DNA of 48,648 nt from Isoetes engelmannii (taxonomy: Eukaryota > Streptophyta > Lycopodiopsida > Isoetales > Isoetaceae). Each line of letters opens with the position of its first letter. Position 1 is the stretch's first letter. Shown here piece by piece: positions 24,101 through 31,290 of the stretch. The notes beneath the pieces were generated by a model, which was not told the origin of the DNA, searched no databases, and was given only the letters and a program-made list of their open reading frames with translations. The stretch spans positions 1 to 48,648 of the forward strand of contig JAANSK020285934.1 of the NCBI GenBank assembly GCA_011763485.2, written 5' to 3'. The translations under genes and the position numbers were made by a program.

Positions 24101-27100
24101 GAAATGAAAGAAATGCAGCAACTATAACCTAAACAACAATGCTGAAGGAAGTGCAAAAAGCATTAAAGAACAAGATATGATGCTAGTGATGCTGGCCCAT
24201 AGAAGCAGCAACTCCATATACAAAATCAGAGCATTTAAAAGAACGCTTACGAAGGTATGATTGGAGGAAGAACTACATCTGTGCCATCCCAAATATAGAT
24301 CCAAACCATTCCATCTCCAGTGCCAACATGGATTACCTGCATATGGAATTACATTAATACTTCTCACTTGGTGTTAACAAAAGATTAACATAATGAGCAA
24401 TTAGTTTTGCCTGTATTATCTGTAAATAAGATTACATTAAGATAGATGTAAGGGAGCCATTAGCATCTGGGCCCTCCTAGTTAAATCATACAAAGCATTA
24501 CCCTAAAACAATACAAAACATTTACTCCACTGTTCACATTCGTAATGATATCTATTTATATGCAGTTATTTATATGCAAGAAACATTTGAACGATAGACT
24601 CTTGCTGCGTCAAACTTATCTTTTGCAAGTGACTGTGGAGTACCCATATTCCTGCAATAAATAAGACTACTTGTCCCATCAAGTACCTTTTTGTCTCATA
24701 AAAGGGTATCGACATTGATAAGATTGGTTCTTTCTGGACTATTTGCTGTTGTATATTCTTCAGGGCATGGTCTGTAATGAGTTGCTAATGTGCATTTATT
24801 CCTGATGGTTTTTAATGCTTCCAAATTTCATAGCATACACATGATTTTTCAATGTGTGATCTGGTGAACTTCATTCACCTACAGGCTCTCGGCCTGCAGA
24901 AGGACTTGCACCCACCCGTTGATTGTAGGTGAAATGAAACCTTGTTTTCAATGAACAAAGTGGTTGATCATCTTTATCCCACTACATCTGCTCAAGGATC
25001 CAGATGGATTGCAAAGAAGATGAGAAGGCGGCCAGCTAAAAGTCTATACTCGAGAAGGGGACTTATATTACAGTAAAGTCCTTGCTCCAGTAGCAAGGAT
25101 GTCTATTCTATCAGCAATTATTGCAGGGCGGCAAAAGGGCGAGTTTTATATTAGATAGATGTAAAGTTGCCGTTTTTGGATGAAAAATTGCAAGTCCTTC
25201 AGAATTTGTAAAGCAAAGACAAGAGGATCTGGTTTAGGAAAACTCTATGGTTTACACAAGCGCCTTAGAGCTGGCATGCAAAGATAATAATTTTTCGCCG
25301 GCAATTGGATTCAATTGTTTGCTGGCAATTGGCTTAAATTTTTGCTGGCAATTGGCTACCACATGAAACTTGCGTCTTCTCTCATCCCAATCAAACTGTT
25401 GATTGAGCATCAGCATCATTAGACTTGCTTCATTCCAATGATGTTACATGACTAAATTATCTTCTGATGAAACAAAATTAAATAATTCTAGATAATTTGA
25501 ACTTTGTTTTAAAACTCAGATCAGGTGCTCCAATTCCAATAAAAAATAACAGAACACAAATTCAATATACAAGCTAACACGTATCACCTTGCAACACAAG
25601 TCAAAATAATCTGATGAAGTAACATGGCTAATCGGTCTCGAATACTGGCTTGGCCCTGCAACACACAAAGGTTTCAACTCCTGTTAGTTTATACTCATGT
25701 ATGAGACAAATGGCATTCAATGGATGGCACTCATTCTCAACCTTCTTTCCAAGAACACATTATAAAGCTATCCCTACCAGCCATCTTTCCATTTTAACAA
25801 ACAAAAAAGGACCACTTGCCCCGCATTTCGTGCTCAATAGTTACTAGCACTGTGCATGGCACTGAGGTTTGGTTGCCAGTATTTGCAGGTAATCCACTAG
25901 CAATGGATTTATTTATGTAAAGTCATAGGTGCTTCCTAATGTCATAGTCATAAGGGAACCTGACGCACTTTGTAAGGGGCCAAAAAGACGGTCTTCTTTT
26001 CCCCATTGTTTTTAGTCCTGTTATACTACTTGGAAGCACTAGGTGGCCAGTTTCAAAACAGAAAAGAGGCAGATCTGCAAGAATAATTGAACGAAATGAC
26101 TATACCAGCAAGAAAAGCATGCATCAACAAAACGTCACAATCCACAGTTCTCTTTATTAAATCCCAAAGTTCTTTACAACCTGCAGAGCTCCTACTACAA
26201 TCCTAAAGAGGTTAAGGTACACAGGAAGTTCACAATGATCTTGAGATGCCCATGGCCTCTAATTATGATATAAGAGGAATGGAACAGGCAAACAACAAAA
26301 ATAAAATGAATGTACAACACTATGTATCTCAATGACAGAATATCAGCAAATCCTTTAATTTTGCGATGTTCTTATGAGACATTTATGGCAGGACATAGAG
26401 ACATATGTAATACTCTTGACTTGGTTTCAAGGACTAGCAGATGTCAACTTATCTATGCCCATGGTTTATTAATGCCTAAATCATATGCTGACACAATACC
26501 TATACCAGAATTTAAGAAACAATTCTTTGTCCACGAGCGAACCAGGTCAAGCATTCTATGTTCGCATGGTTCAAAGGAGTAATGCATTGAAGACGCTTGG
26601 TATGGTTCGTATTGTTCTACATCTTCTCCATCAAATAGCAAGAACGCGGATTTTGGCGGCTTGACTGTTGCCTGTGGTGTTCTGTTGTAAACCGTTATCT
26701 GCATAACAAATGGTTTCAATTGGGATCATTACATGAAAACAGTTTCTTCCACTCTAATTATATATGCATCAATCGAGATCTAGGGTCTAAGCAAAGGAAA
26801 CAGCAGGGGACAATTTACAACTTGATGTGGTTATTATGCAATAGTACTCCAGCTATCGCAGGAACATAGTTTAACTTAATCTCTGCACCTTAAATATCTT
26901 CTGGAACCTTCCTAGATGGTAGACATACTTAATGATACTTAAGGAAATAAATCACACCATTAATGATAATCTATTGTGCTGAAATCACCAGTAGATTTGA
27001 CAGAGTTTAAATATTCTCATCAGACATGTTCTTATTCAGCGTGCTGGCCATTCCCCTCCTTTACCAAAAAACTAAGACGTTTCGTGAACTTGCTCTTGCC

Positions 27101-28932
27101 ATCTGAAATATCAGAACTCAACCATATGAGACTTGGATTTTGATAAGCAGCAAGCTGAACTAGCTTCTGCCCACTTAAAATCTCGAACCAAGTAAAATAT
27201 GCCTCAGATCATGAGACATATAAGCATGTATATTGCACAAAAAAAGGAAGTGATTATTGACATCTACTATAGATCTTAGATCTATGAGGTCAAATAAGTC
27301 GCTTTCTTTTAACATCTAGAAGCATGCTCCTGGCTTTGAAATTGCTAGGGAAAGCTAGAAAGTAACAACGAACACAATGTTAAAACATATACCAGAGTCT
27401 AATCCCATATTGGCAATCTGTTATGTGCATGCCCCTACGCACTCTTAAATGACCTGATATCCTATGTACTTGGATGAGCTACCTTGTCTCTTTCTTTAGT
27501 TGGTCTTCTGTGAAAAGGTCACCGCTTACACAAAGTTGATTTTTCATTTGTGTTATTATCATTTTCATCTGACAATGCCAAATCAGGTGCAAAATAAGAG
27601 GTCGGAAATTCCTGATGTGGTTAATGCAAACTACTTGATCGTGCTCTTCATTTGGCTGAGAATAGGCCAGGCATTTCTGGTCATAAAGGTTCATCATATG
27701 TTGTAACATGGTTGGATTTTTAAAACAAAATGCTGATTTCAAAACGTACTGGGCAAGAGAACAAGAAAGCTTACGCCACCCATTAGTTGTGCACTTATCA
27801 GAAACTCTTCTCTCAAACAATGGCTTTGGCTCGGCCAATCTTCATCTTATATATGATGCTGAACAACCATATGTACTTCCTGTCATCTAAATCCAATTTA
27901 AGGAGCTGGAAATGCACTTTCCCTCTGTAGCAACTGGAGCAGATCATGCCCAAAAATGGCACGATCAGGTATATTCTGCCGAATCTAGTTCCGATGTTTT
28001 AAGGACCCCTCTTTTGTTTTTCAAATCTTCTGTGATAATAATTGACCATCACCATTCCATTTCTTGCTGCAGCAAAGACATAACTTTGTACAGCAATATC
28101 GTATTTCACATTCTCCATTGTCCCCAGCTTCTTTCAGTACCTTCGTATCAGGATATGATCAATATCTTGAATTGATTCAATGGCACTTGCACTATCCCCA
28201 AAAAGGGTATGAAACCATAAAGAATCCAAGAGCATGCTCCAAGAGCAAAAAGCAATTTTCCATTTCAAAAAATGATAGCACTTAGGTTGCTCTTCACCAA
28301 TCTCGGTTGATCTACCACTTTCTGATGTCTCTCTAAGTCAAAAACAACTCCAAAATGACAGATTGCAAGAAATCATTCGTGCTTCAAACAATTTGTGGAG
28401 CCAGTATGAGGATCATCAGTTTTGGCTTGATCAATGCTACCTTGGGTCAATACGCTTGGATACTTGGTTGCACAAGCTACAGCACGTTGTGTTCTATAAT
28501 GAAGCCCCAGTTTCACTGCAGCTGAAATTGCCAAGATATCTAGGCAGTTGCGTTTTAAGTAAAAAGCACCCAGCTCATAGTTACCTCTGCTCGATGAATG
28601 CGGATTATATCCCCGATGGCTCTTACTTGAGGAATTTGCCCTAGCTCTGGAGCGAATATCACCATACGCAGGCTGGTACTGCAACCATGATCATCAGCAA
28701 GAGAACCTTCTGACATGTCCATCACGGTCATTGTGCATATGAAGTCTGGAGACATAAACATTAGCAGATGCTGAGACATGCAATCCGACAAAAATATTGT
28801 TGGCTTACCACTTCCTGTGGTAGGCTTGGGATAATCGTATTCCGCAATCACGCCAAAGAAATTCACCTTGTTCTGACCGACCGCTAGGATAGCACTCTCC
28901 AGTCTTTGGTAGACGTACTCTGGACGCCTCAT
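3549..28932 (-). CDS. POT1: POT1-like telomere single-strand DNA-binding protein (10 exons)
   Basis: POT1 proteins bind the single-stranded G-rich telomere overhang through OB folds and act at chromosome ends in the nucleus. Exons on the minus strand are 28932-28809, 28745-28585, 26698-26500, 25655-25588, 24336-24251, 12343-12068, 11993-11920, 6343-6285, 5721-5518 and 3779-3549. All nine introns are GT-AG and all phases agree, giving 1482 nt and 493 aa with no internal stop. Residues 1 to about 135 form the first OB fold (GVIAEYDYP, GDIIRIHRAE, SAFLLFDGED). Residues 180-310 resemble the second (YFDLCCKVIHVGTGDG, WDGTD, SGNWFKLRNVSARVH). Residues 350-493 are the conserved plant C-terminus (FKFRCIVRVV, LEDPTARIHAYLYGKDA, PPWIKCCIKSYYLDK). 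The length fits plant POT1. I chose ATG 28932 because the OB fold begins right after it; the frame stays open upstream to 29109. Exon 3 could end at 26506 instead of 26500, removing two residues. Introns 2, 5 and 7 are 1.9, 11.9 and 5.6 kb, the last two full of transposons. Confidence 0.93.
3772..3829 (-). repeat. 29-bp tandem duplication spanning the POT1 exon 10 acceptor
   Basis: Units 3772-3800 and 3801-3829 are identical except at one position. Each contains a T-rich tract, TGCAG and the first bases of exon 10, so the 3' splice site exists twice (AG at 3781-3780 and 3810-3809). Only the inner one keeps the reading frame. Confidence 0.85.
3925..4910 (-). pseudogene. LINE 3' fragment with zinc-binding domain (POT1 intron 9)
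   Basis: The minus strand carries the C-terminal zinc-binding domain of a LINE ORF2: CPFISELWRAKHL, then KCTLCNLGMMEWKQHFIFTC with C-x2-C, His and Cys in place. The Lys-rich tail DDPKRKLHDTLATSKNVKKK follows in another frame. Upstream (4500-4900) are decayed pieces such as GLIVRLGHLDIDVSNKM. Several stops and frameshifts are present. The same family recurs at 6530-7150 and 46300-46640. Confidence 0.75.
4911..5517. other. POT1 intron 9, remaining part
   Basis: Non-coding intron sequence between the LINE fragment and exon 9. No recognisable element. Confidence 0.5.
5518..5721 (-). CDS. POT1: POT1 exon 9
   Basis: Residues 350-417, in phase 0 at both ends. It reads VTFKFRCIVRVVSLWPSMAM and ends LEDPTARIHAYLYGKDA, the most recognisable part of the plant C-terminal domain. 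Confidence 0.92.
5722..6284. other. POT1 intron 8
   Basis: A 563-bp GT-AG intron, AT-rich, with no recognisable insert. Confidence 0.8.
6285..6343 (-). CDS. POT1: POT1 exon 8
   Basis: A 59-nt exon encoding TEFDHIRPSTLREVLASSQ, the segment before the C-terminal domain (compare the plant pattern E-H-x-x-x-x-T-L-x-x-V-L). Acceptor CTACAG, donor GTGTGT. Confidence 0.88.
6530..7150 (-). pseudogene. Decayed LINE 3' fragment, copy B (POT1 intron 7)
   Basis: Nucleotide similarity to the LINE piece at 3925-4910 is visible by eye in matching order: the 'cctc(c)aagacattaaa' stretch (6570s versus 3970s), 'tttctct...cttagaggt(c/t)gc(c/t)aatgt' (6780s versus 4140s) and 'cgtgaggcactgagggttta' (7090s versus 4640s). 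The coding frame is largely lost. Confidence 0.55.
7151..7889. other. POT1 intron 7, unassigned
   Basis: No conserved frame. It may be the eroded middle of one LINE copy, because LINE C-terminal and endonuclease pieces flank it in the same orientation. Confidence 0.3.
7890..8060 (-). pseudogene. LINE endonuclease fragment
   Basis: The minus strand reads YLELYMDIVEFSSIGDVLLA then GDFNARTEMNRPTSITQF. The GDFN-R box is the apurinic-type endonuclease motif of LINE ORF2. Only this short stretch survives. Confidence 0.65.
8061..8649. other. POT1 intron 7, unassigned
   Basis: A 75-codon minus-strand open frame (8152-8379) resembles nothing I know. It may be LINE 5' debris. No other signal. Confidence 0.3.
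8804..9073 (+). repeat. 135-bp tandem duplication inside the mitochondrial rRNA insert
   Basis: Two copies offset by 135 bp, from 8804 and from 8939. Each starts CTTAACAGGTCAATTAAGAC and covers the CTGCATGGCTGTCGTCAGC and GTAACGAGCACAACCC blocks. The copies differ at several positions. Confidence 0.8.
9231..9560 (+). repeat. Duplicated 3' domain of the mitochondrial rRNA insert
   Basis: Two copies of the segment running from a GGATTG/GAGATTG box through GGATCAGCATGCCGC to AGAATGATTGGTTGG, at about 9270-9391 and 9448-9570, offset by 178 bp. The first has a 4-bp insertion after CCGC and other differences. Confidence 0.75.
9779..9902. repeat. Perfect 16-bp inverted repeat
   Basis: GAGTGCACTAACAGGC at 9779-9794 and its exact complement GCCTGTTAGTGCACTC at 9887-9902, with 92 bp between. 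A second partial match (GGCCTTGCCTGCCAGGCCGT) lies inside. It could be a MITE remnant or a hairpin. Confidence 0.6.
9903..11919. other. POT1 intron 7, 5' half
   Basis: About 2 kb with no recognisable element beyond the inverted repeat at its left edge. Short open frames on both strands look random. Confidence 0.4.
11920..11993 (-). CDS. POT1: POT1 exon 7
   Basis: A 74-nt exon encoding SYQRRLLQEMELHQWCPEPL and a few more residues, separated from exon 6 by a 74-bp intron. Both phases fit. The charged segment lies where plant POT1 has the linker after the second OB fold. Confidence 0.82.
12068..12343 (-). CDS. POT1: POT1 exon 6
   Basis: Residues 214-304, most of the second OB fold (PYPLPPLEELRRSPLRGTIL, SGNWFKLRNVSARVH, VEDRER). 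The acceptor CTGTAG at 12345-12344 is the only nearby one that avoids a stop. The donor is GTACTA. Confidence 0.9.
12344..12859. other. POT1 intron 5, left end
   Basis: Between exon 6 and the copia element. No protein identified. By position it could continue the older gag remnant on the other side of the copia insertion, but that is not shown. Confidence 0.3.
12865..13123 (-). repeat. Copia element 1, 3' LTR
   Basis: 259 bp, about 95 percent like 18031-18287 by eye. Perfect terminal inverted repeat TGTCAAA/TTTGACA. Confidence 0.93.
13234..16760 (-). pseudogene. Copia element 1 pol (protease remnant, integrase, RT, RNase H)
   Basis: Minus strand, in order: protease-side piece VTFSTQKSGIKYVKDVNYIP (about 16690-16600); pre-integrase LWHARYGHLSCQSLCLLHSK with zinc residues CDACNRGKQ; integrase core GSRYFCTFIDNHSRMTWVYP (15760s) and FYGTKPDISDLKNFGCPAF (15337 on); reverse transcriptase GSKWIFKEKYTADGSLSKHK, KARLVAKGFAQQHGIDYDEV and VVLYVDDLLLTG (14200s); RNase H SSRDAEYKALAIAAAESVW and LADLFTKPL (13260s). 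The order integrase before RT defines Ty1/copia. Stops, a 379-bp duplication and a 41-bp tandem copy (13880-13961) inactivate it. Confidence 0.92.
15767..16510 (-). repeat. 379-bp tandem duplication inside copia element 1 pol
   Basis: The pre-integrase/integrase junction is present twice with a constant offset of 379 bp (15767 versus 16146; 16036 versus 16415). Within it a unit of about 40-45 bp containing GAACTTATACAAACCATT occurs four times (16032, 16073, 16411, 16450). Because 379 is not a multiple of 3, the frame is lost. Confidence 0.88.
16860..17601 (-). pseudogene. Copia element 1 gag
   Basis: Likely start ATG at 17601. Recognisable pieces: AILKGDNYYQWIDVFEGYLL (the W-x7-L opening of copia gag), RAFFLRDELHSLRL, then EVISALLCGLFLDYQPFILA and the Lys/Arg-rich stretch before a ruined zinc knuckle near 16830. 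A tandem copy of about 27 bp (17524-17580 region) disrupts codons just after the start, and at least two frameshifts follow. Confidence 0.8.
18019..18030 (-). other. Copia element 1 primer-binding site
   Basis: The minus strand reads TGGTATCAGAGC, complementary to the 3' end of plant initiator Met tRNA, with no gap to the LTR. Confidence 0.92.
18031..18287 (-). repeat. Copia element 1, 5' LTR
   Basis: 257 bp, the partner of 12865-13123. Its 3' edge in element orientation touches the primer-binding site. Confidence 0.93.
18310..18600 (-). pseudogene. Copia gag remnant cut by copia element 1
   Basis: The minus strand reads DAQLIIIILRSIGDKFPNIV, then EFNEIRNLLVQEELEYTNSR in a shifted frame. 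This is the C-terminal part of a copia gag, ending in a Lys-rich stretch just before the TTCTT target site. So element 1 appears nested in an older copia fragment. Confidence 0.55.
19650..20025 (-). pseudogene. LINE-like zinc-domain fragment inserted in copia element 2
   Basis: The minus strand 19979-19698 is one open frame: GEIEDEAHVLLHCPQYEGLR followed by an acidic tail. The E-x-E-x-H-x4-C-P-x-Y pattern is the zinc-binding end of LINE-type reverse transcriptases. It interrupts the copia RT between QQPTGI and LSQTKYR. A 31-bp direct repeat (19985-20015 and 20026-20056, about 28 of 31 identical) sits at one edge. Confidence 0.6.
20889..20943. repeat. Strong hairpin in copia element 2
   Basis: Left arm 20889-20909 starts GGAGGTCAACCCTCCCC. 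Right arm 20921-20943 ends with its complement GGGGAGGGTTGACCTCC. The arms pair fully apart from two extra G on the right, with an 11-nt loop. It forms one end of an insert of about 240 bp (20885-21120) between the integrase pieces NGKLSDRS and AIFLGY. Confidence 0.8.
23384..23395 (-). other. Copia element 2 primer-binding site
   Basis: The minus strand reads TGGTATCAGAGC, the same initiator Met tRNA site as element 1. It places the 5' LTR to the right of 23396. Confidence 0.85.
23396..24250. other. POT1 intron 5, right end, with copia LTR candidate
   Basis: DNA directly right of the primer-binding site should be the 5' LTR of copia element 2. A segment with AGAGCACAA(T/G)ACATGGTTTTA and TGTAACAAAT(T)CT(T)AA occurs twice (about 23478-23541 and 23594-23652), a partial tandem duplication. 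Nothing recognisable follows up to exon 5. Confidence 0.45.
24251..24336 (-). CDS. POT1: POT1 exon 5
   Basis: An 86-nt exon encoding VIHVGTGDGMVWIYIWDGTD and nine further residues. It continues directly from the CCK of exon 4. It sits at the edge of the 11.9-kb intron 5. Confidence 0.87.
24337..25029. other. POT1 intron 4, left part
   Basis: Non-coding, AT-rich. No recognisable element before the copia RT fragment at 25030. Confidence 0.4.
25030..25290 (+). pseudogene. Copia reverse transcriptase fragment (POT1 intron 4)
   Basis: The plus strand reads YYSKVLAPVARMSILSAIIA then GRQKGEFYI before a stop. This is the copia RT motif 'APVARM...LRALIA...KGW'. Frameshifted remains (KLYGLHKRLRAG, compare the usual KSLYGLKQ-PRAW) follow to about 25290. 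It is in the opposite orientation to the two larger copia elements. Confidence 0.65.
25588..25655 (-). CDS. POT1: POT1 exon 4
   Basis: A 68-nt exon that joins phase 1 to phase 0 and ends SSDYFDLCCK, the usual FDL-CK start of the second OB fold. Acceptor GTTGCAG, donor GTGATA. It is too short to stand out as a long open frame. Confidence 0.85.
25656..26499. other. POT1 intron 3
   Basis: 844 bp, AT-rich, no recognisable element. Confidence 0.6.
26500..26698 (-). CDS. POT1: POT1 exon 3
   Basis: Residues 96-161 plus one base, ending OB fold 1 (ITVYNRTPQATVKPPKSAF, then LLFDGEDVEQYEPYQASS). The acceptor is TATGCAG. Two donors 6 bp apart (after 26506 or after 26500) keep the same phase. Confidence 0.88.
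26699..28584. other. POT1 intron 2
   Basis: 1886 bp. Several open frames of 60-120 codons exist on both strands (for example 27838-27479 minus and 28363-28644 plus), but none resembles a known family. The splice phases of exons 2 and 3 join directly across it. Confidence 0.5.
28585..28745 (-). CDS. POT1: POT1 exon 2
   Basis: Residues 42-95, the core of OB fold 1 (DFICTMTVMD, then GDIIRIHRAE). The acceptor is CTCCAG and the donor GTAACT. It leaves in phase 0, which matches exon 3. Confidence 0.9.
28809..28932 (-). CDS. POT1: POT1 exon 1
   Basis: Residues 1-41 plus one base. It starts MRRPEYVYQ and carries the first strands of OB fold 1 (KVNFFGVIAEYDYPKP). The donor is GTAAGC, followed by a 63-bp intron. 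Confidence 0.88.
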
Positions 28933-29280
28933 CTTTGTGCTTCCGGTATCAGCAAAATGGTTGCAAATCGAAATATTGCTTTCCCTTGGCGTATGAGAGA
29001 TGACACAAGCTAGGACTTCATGCCATAGAATAAGATAATGTGAACACACAATCGGAGAATTATTATGAAGCTGGTGAGACCATTTTGGAATCACGTACAG
29101 GGGTGACACAATCAGGCGAGTCCGACCGGCGGTAAGACCATTTTGAAAGCGGTGCTTTTATAGGCTGATCGAGGGCTGGATTCCGAGAAACGGTATTCCG
29201 CTAAAAAAATAGAGGCATTAGACTCGTGGTTTCAGTTTTTAGGGTATTGGACAAGTCGGCATATTCGACTTTTGTTGTTT
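28933..29280 (-). promoter_or_regulatory. POT1 5' flank
   Basis: The region upstream of the chosen ATG. No clear TATA box or known plant element could be placed with confidence. The reading frame is open back to 29109, so a longer N-terminus cannot be excluded. Confidence 0.3.
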
Positions 29281-29705
29281 ACGAAAATACTATTAAAGTT
29301 TGTCACAATTGCCAAAACGCCACTAAACTCAGTAGTATTTTGGGAAAATTGGCAATAACGTTTTTTGGTGATCTGAATGCAAATGTGCCTTTCAGACGAA
29401 TTGTAGATTAGACTGAGGGCTTTCTAACAAGCATAAGATCATCTGAATTGGAGTTGAAATTTTCAAGTTATAAGCTCTTGAGTTCTTCAAAATTTGAGAA
29501 ATAATAAATCTCATAACTCAAGATTGTGGTCTTATAATTGAAAGATTGTATGCTCCTTGAAAAGATCTCAGCTTAATCTATAATTCATCTGAAGGGCACA
29601 TTTACATTCAAATCATTGGAAAAACTCTATTGCTAATTTTCCCAAAATACCACTGGGTTTAGTGGCATTTTGGTAATTTTGGCAAACTTTAATGGTATTT
29701 TGGTC
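29281..29705. mobile_element. Foldback (long-TIR) MITE-like element
   Basis: Two inverted arms of about 145 bp, 29281-29425 and 29561-29705, pair over most of their length. Matching blocks are ATTAAAGTTTG, GCCACTAAAC, TATTTTGGGAAAATT, AATGTGCC and TTCAGA. The spacer is about 135 bp and partly self-complementary. No coding potential. It lies about 350 bp upstream of the POT1 ATG. Confidence 0.75.
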
Positions 29706-29739
29706 ATTTTTCCCATATTTTATAAGTCAAGGTACTCAT

Positions 29740-30130
29740 CAAAAACTAGTTTGTCGAATGATTGTGCTAGAAAACTATGGTATTAGCCTTTTCTAAATCA
29801 AGAGTTTATTTGATAAGTCGAATACATTAGTTGATAAGTCAATTACATAAATTTTTTGATATGTTTAATACCCAGTAGGGTGCTTGACTTGTCTAATTTA
29901 AAAGTATATTCAAATACCTAGGGGTCTAAATCAAGAGTTTATTCCACAAGTCTAATACCATTCTTCAGTATTTGATAAGTCGAATGCCTAATTTTTTTTT
30001 TTTTTAAATTCAATACCCCAATAGGGTACTTAACTTATCTAATTCAAGAGCGTGTTTGGCAAGTTGAGTACCTAAAATTGAATATGAAAAATACCATATG
30101 CAACAAGTCGAATACTCATAACAACAAGCA
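29740..30130. repeat. Degenerate AT-rich direct repeats
   Basis: Recurring variants of TTGATAAGTCGAATAC, CAATAGGGTACTTAACTT and AATTCAAGAG every 60-100 bp. The units are too diverged to give a firm period. Confidence 0.45.
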
Positions 30131-30139
30131 AGCAATCCA

Positions 30140-31105
30140 ATACCGAGCAGCCAACTAACCGAGCTAGACGGAACCACGGGGTCGTGTGAGCAGCTAGCCA
30201 CCACCAAGTCGGGCGGTAGCCAACTAACGGAACCACCGGGTCAGGTGGGCAGCCAGCCACCACCACGTCGGGTGAGCAGCCAACCACCACCAAGTCGGGT
30301 GGGTAGCCAACTAACCGAGCCAAATAGAACCACCGAGTCGGGTGGGCAGCAAATTACCACCAAGTCGGGTGGACAGCCAACTAATCGGGCCAAATGAAAC
30401 TCCAAGTCGGGTGGGTAGCCAACTAACCAAGCCAAACCGGACCACCAAGTTGGATGGGTAGCCAACCACCACCAAGTCGGATCGGGAGCCAACTAGCCGG
30501 GCCAAACACCACCAAGTCGGGTGGGCAGCCACCCACCACCGAGTCAATCGACCGACTAACGGAGCCGACCACACGACACCGCCAACTCAACTCACCAAGC
30601 CAAACACCATCGAGTCGGCAGGTAGCCCACTAATCGAGCCAAACAGAACCACAAGGTCGGGTGGGTAGCCAGCCATCACCAAGTCGGGTGGATAGCCAAC
30701 TAATGGAACCATCGGGTCGAGTGGGCAGCCAATCACCATCAAGTCGGTGGGTAGCCAACTAGCCGAGCCAAACGAAACCAATGGGTTGGGTAGGCAGCCA
30801 ACCACCACCCAGTCGAGTGGGTAAAACTAACCGAGCCAAAGGGAACCACCGGGTTGGGGGCAGCCAGCCATCACCAAGTCGGGTGGGTACCAATTAACGG
30901 AACCAGCGGATTGGGTGGGCAGCCAGCCACTACCAAGTCAGGTTGGTAGCCAACCACCACCAAGTCGGGCGGGTAGCTAACTAGCCGAGCCAAATGGAAC
31001 TAGCGGGTCAGGTGGACAGCCAACCATCACCCAGTCGAGTGGGTAAAACTAACCTAGCTAAAATGGAACCACCGGGTCGGGTGGGCAGCCAACCACTACC
31101 CAATG
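30140..31105. repeat. GC-rich minisatellite array
   Basis: About 965 bp built of two alternating modules: one around CCACCACCAAGTCGGGTGGG (about 27 bp) and one around AGCCAACTAACCGAGCCAAA plus ACCACCGGGTCGGGTGGGCA (about 43 bp). Together they make a higher-order unit of about 70 bp. Copies are imperfect. The minus strand stays open over long stretches, giving repeats of PTRLGGGW. That is a by-product of the repeat unless expression is shown. Confidence 0.85.
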
Positions 31106-31109
31106 CCGG

Positions 31110-31290
31110 CTTGCAACCCTCCAGAAGACTTGGGAGAAAAAATGAGCAAGTGCCATGCGTAACTCTCCCCCCCCCCCCCAATCCGACATGCTTGAAGGAA
31201 GAAATATCTAAGTGTTGGCTTGAACCCTCCCTAACGCTTCGAGAAAAAAGAAATGATCAAGTGCCATGAGGTAACCCGTACATGGGGAGG
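31110..31290. repeat. Short duplicated segment between minisatellite and rDNA
   Basis: A stretch with GGCTTG(C)AACCCTCC, an A-rich run and CAAGTGCCATG occurs twice, about 31118-31159 and 31215-31269. A C-run of about 14 lies between. Confidence 0.5.

Noticed and set aside
28373-28526. A minus-strand stretch (HYRTQRAVACATKYPSVLTQ) that looked like the POT1 exon after exon 2
   Set aside because: Every nearby acceptor gives the wrong phase or a stop, while the segment at 26698-26500 fits the family and the phase exactly. At best it is an old exon copy; more likely it is chance.
28555-29109. Reading 29109-28555 as one 184-codon protein
   Set aside because: It crosses a 63-bp GT-AG intron (28808-28746) that happens to stay open; the POT1 OB fold is continuous only after splicing.
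29226-29250. A telomere-like TTAGGG next to POT1
   Set aside because: Only one isolated TTTAGGG-like match; no tandem telomere repeat.
30010-30808. Minus-strand frames of 65-87 codons rich in Trp, Gly and Pro
   Set aside because: They are translations of the minisatellite; no start context or independent support for a gene.
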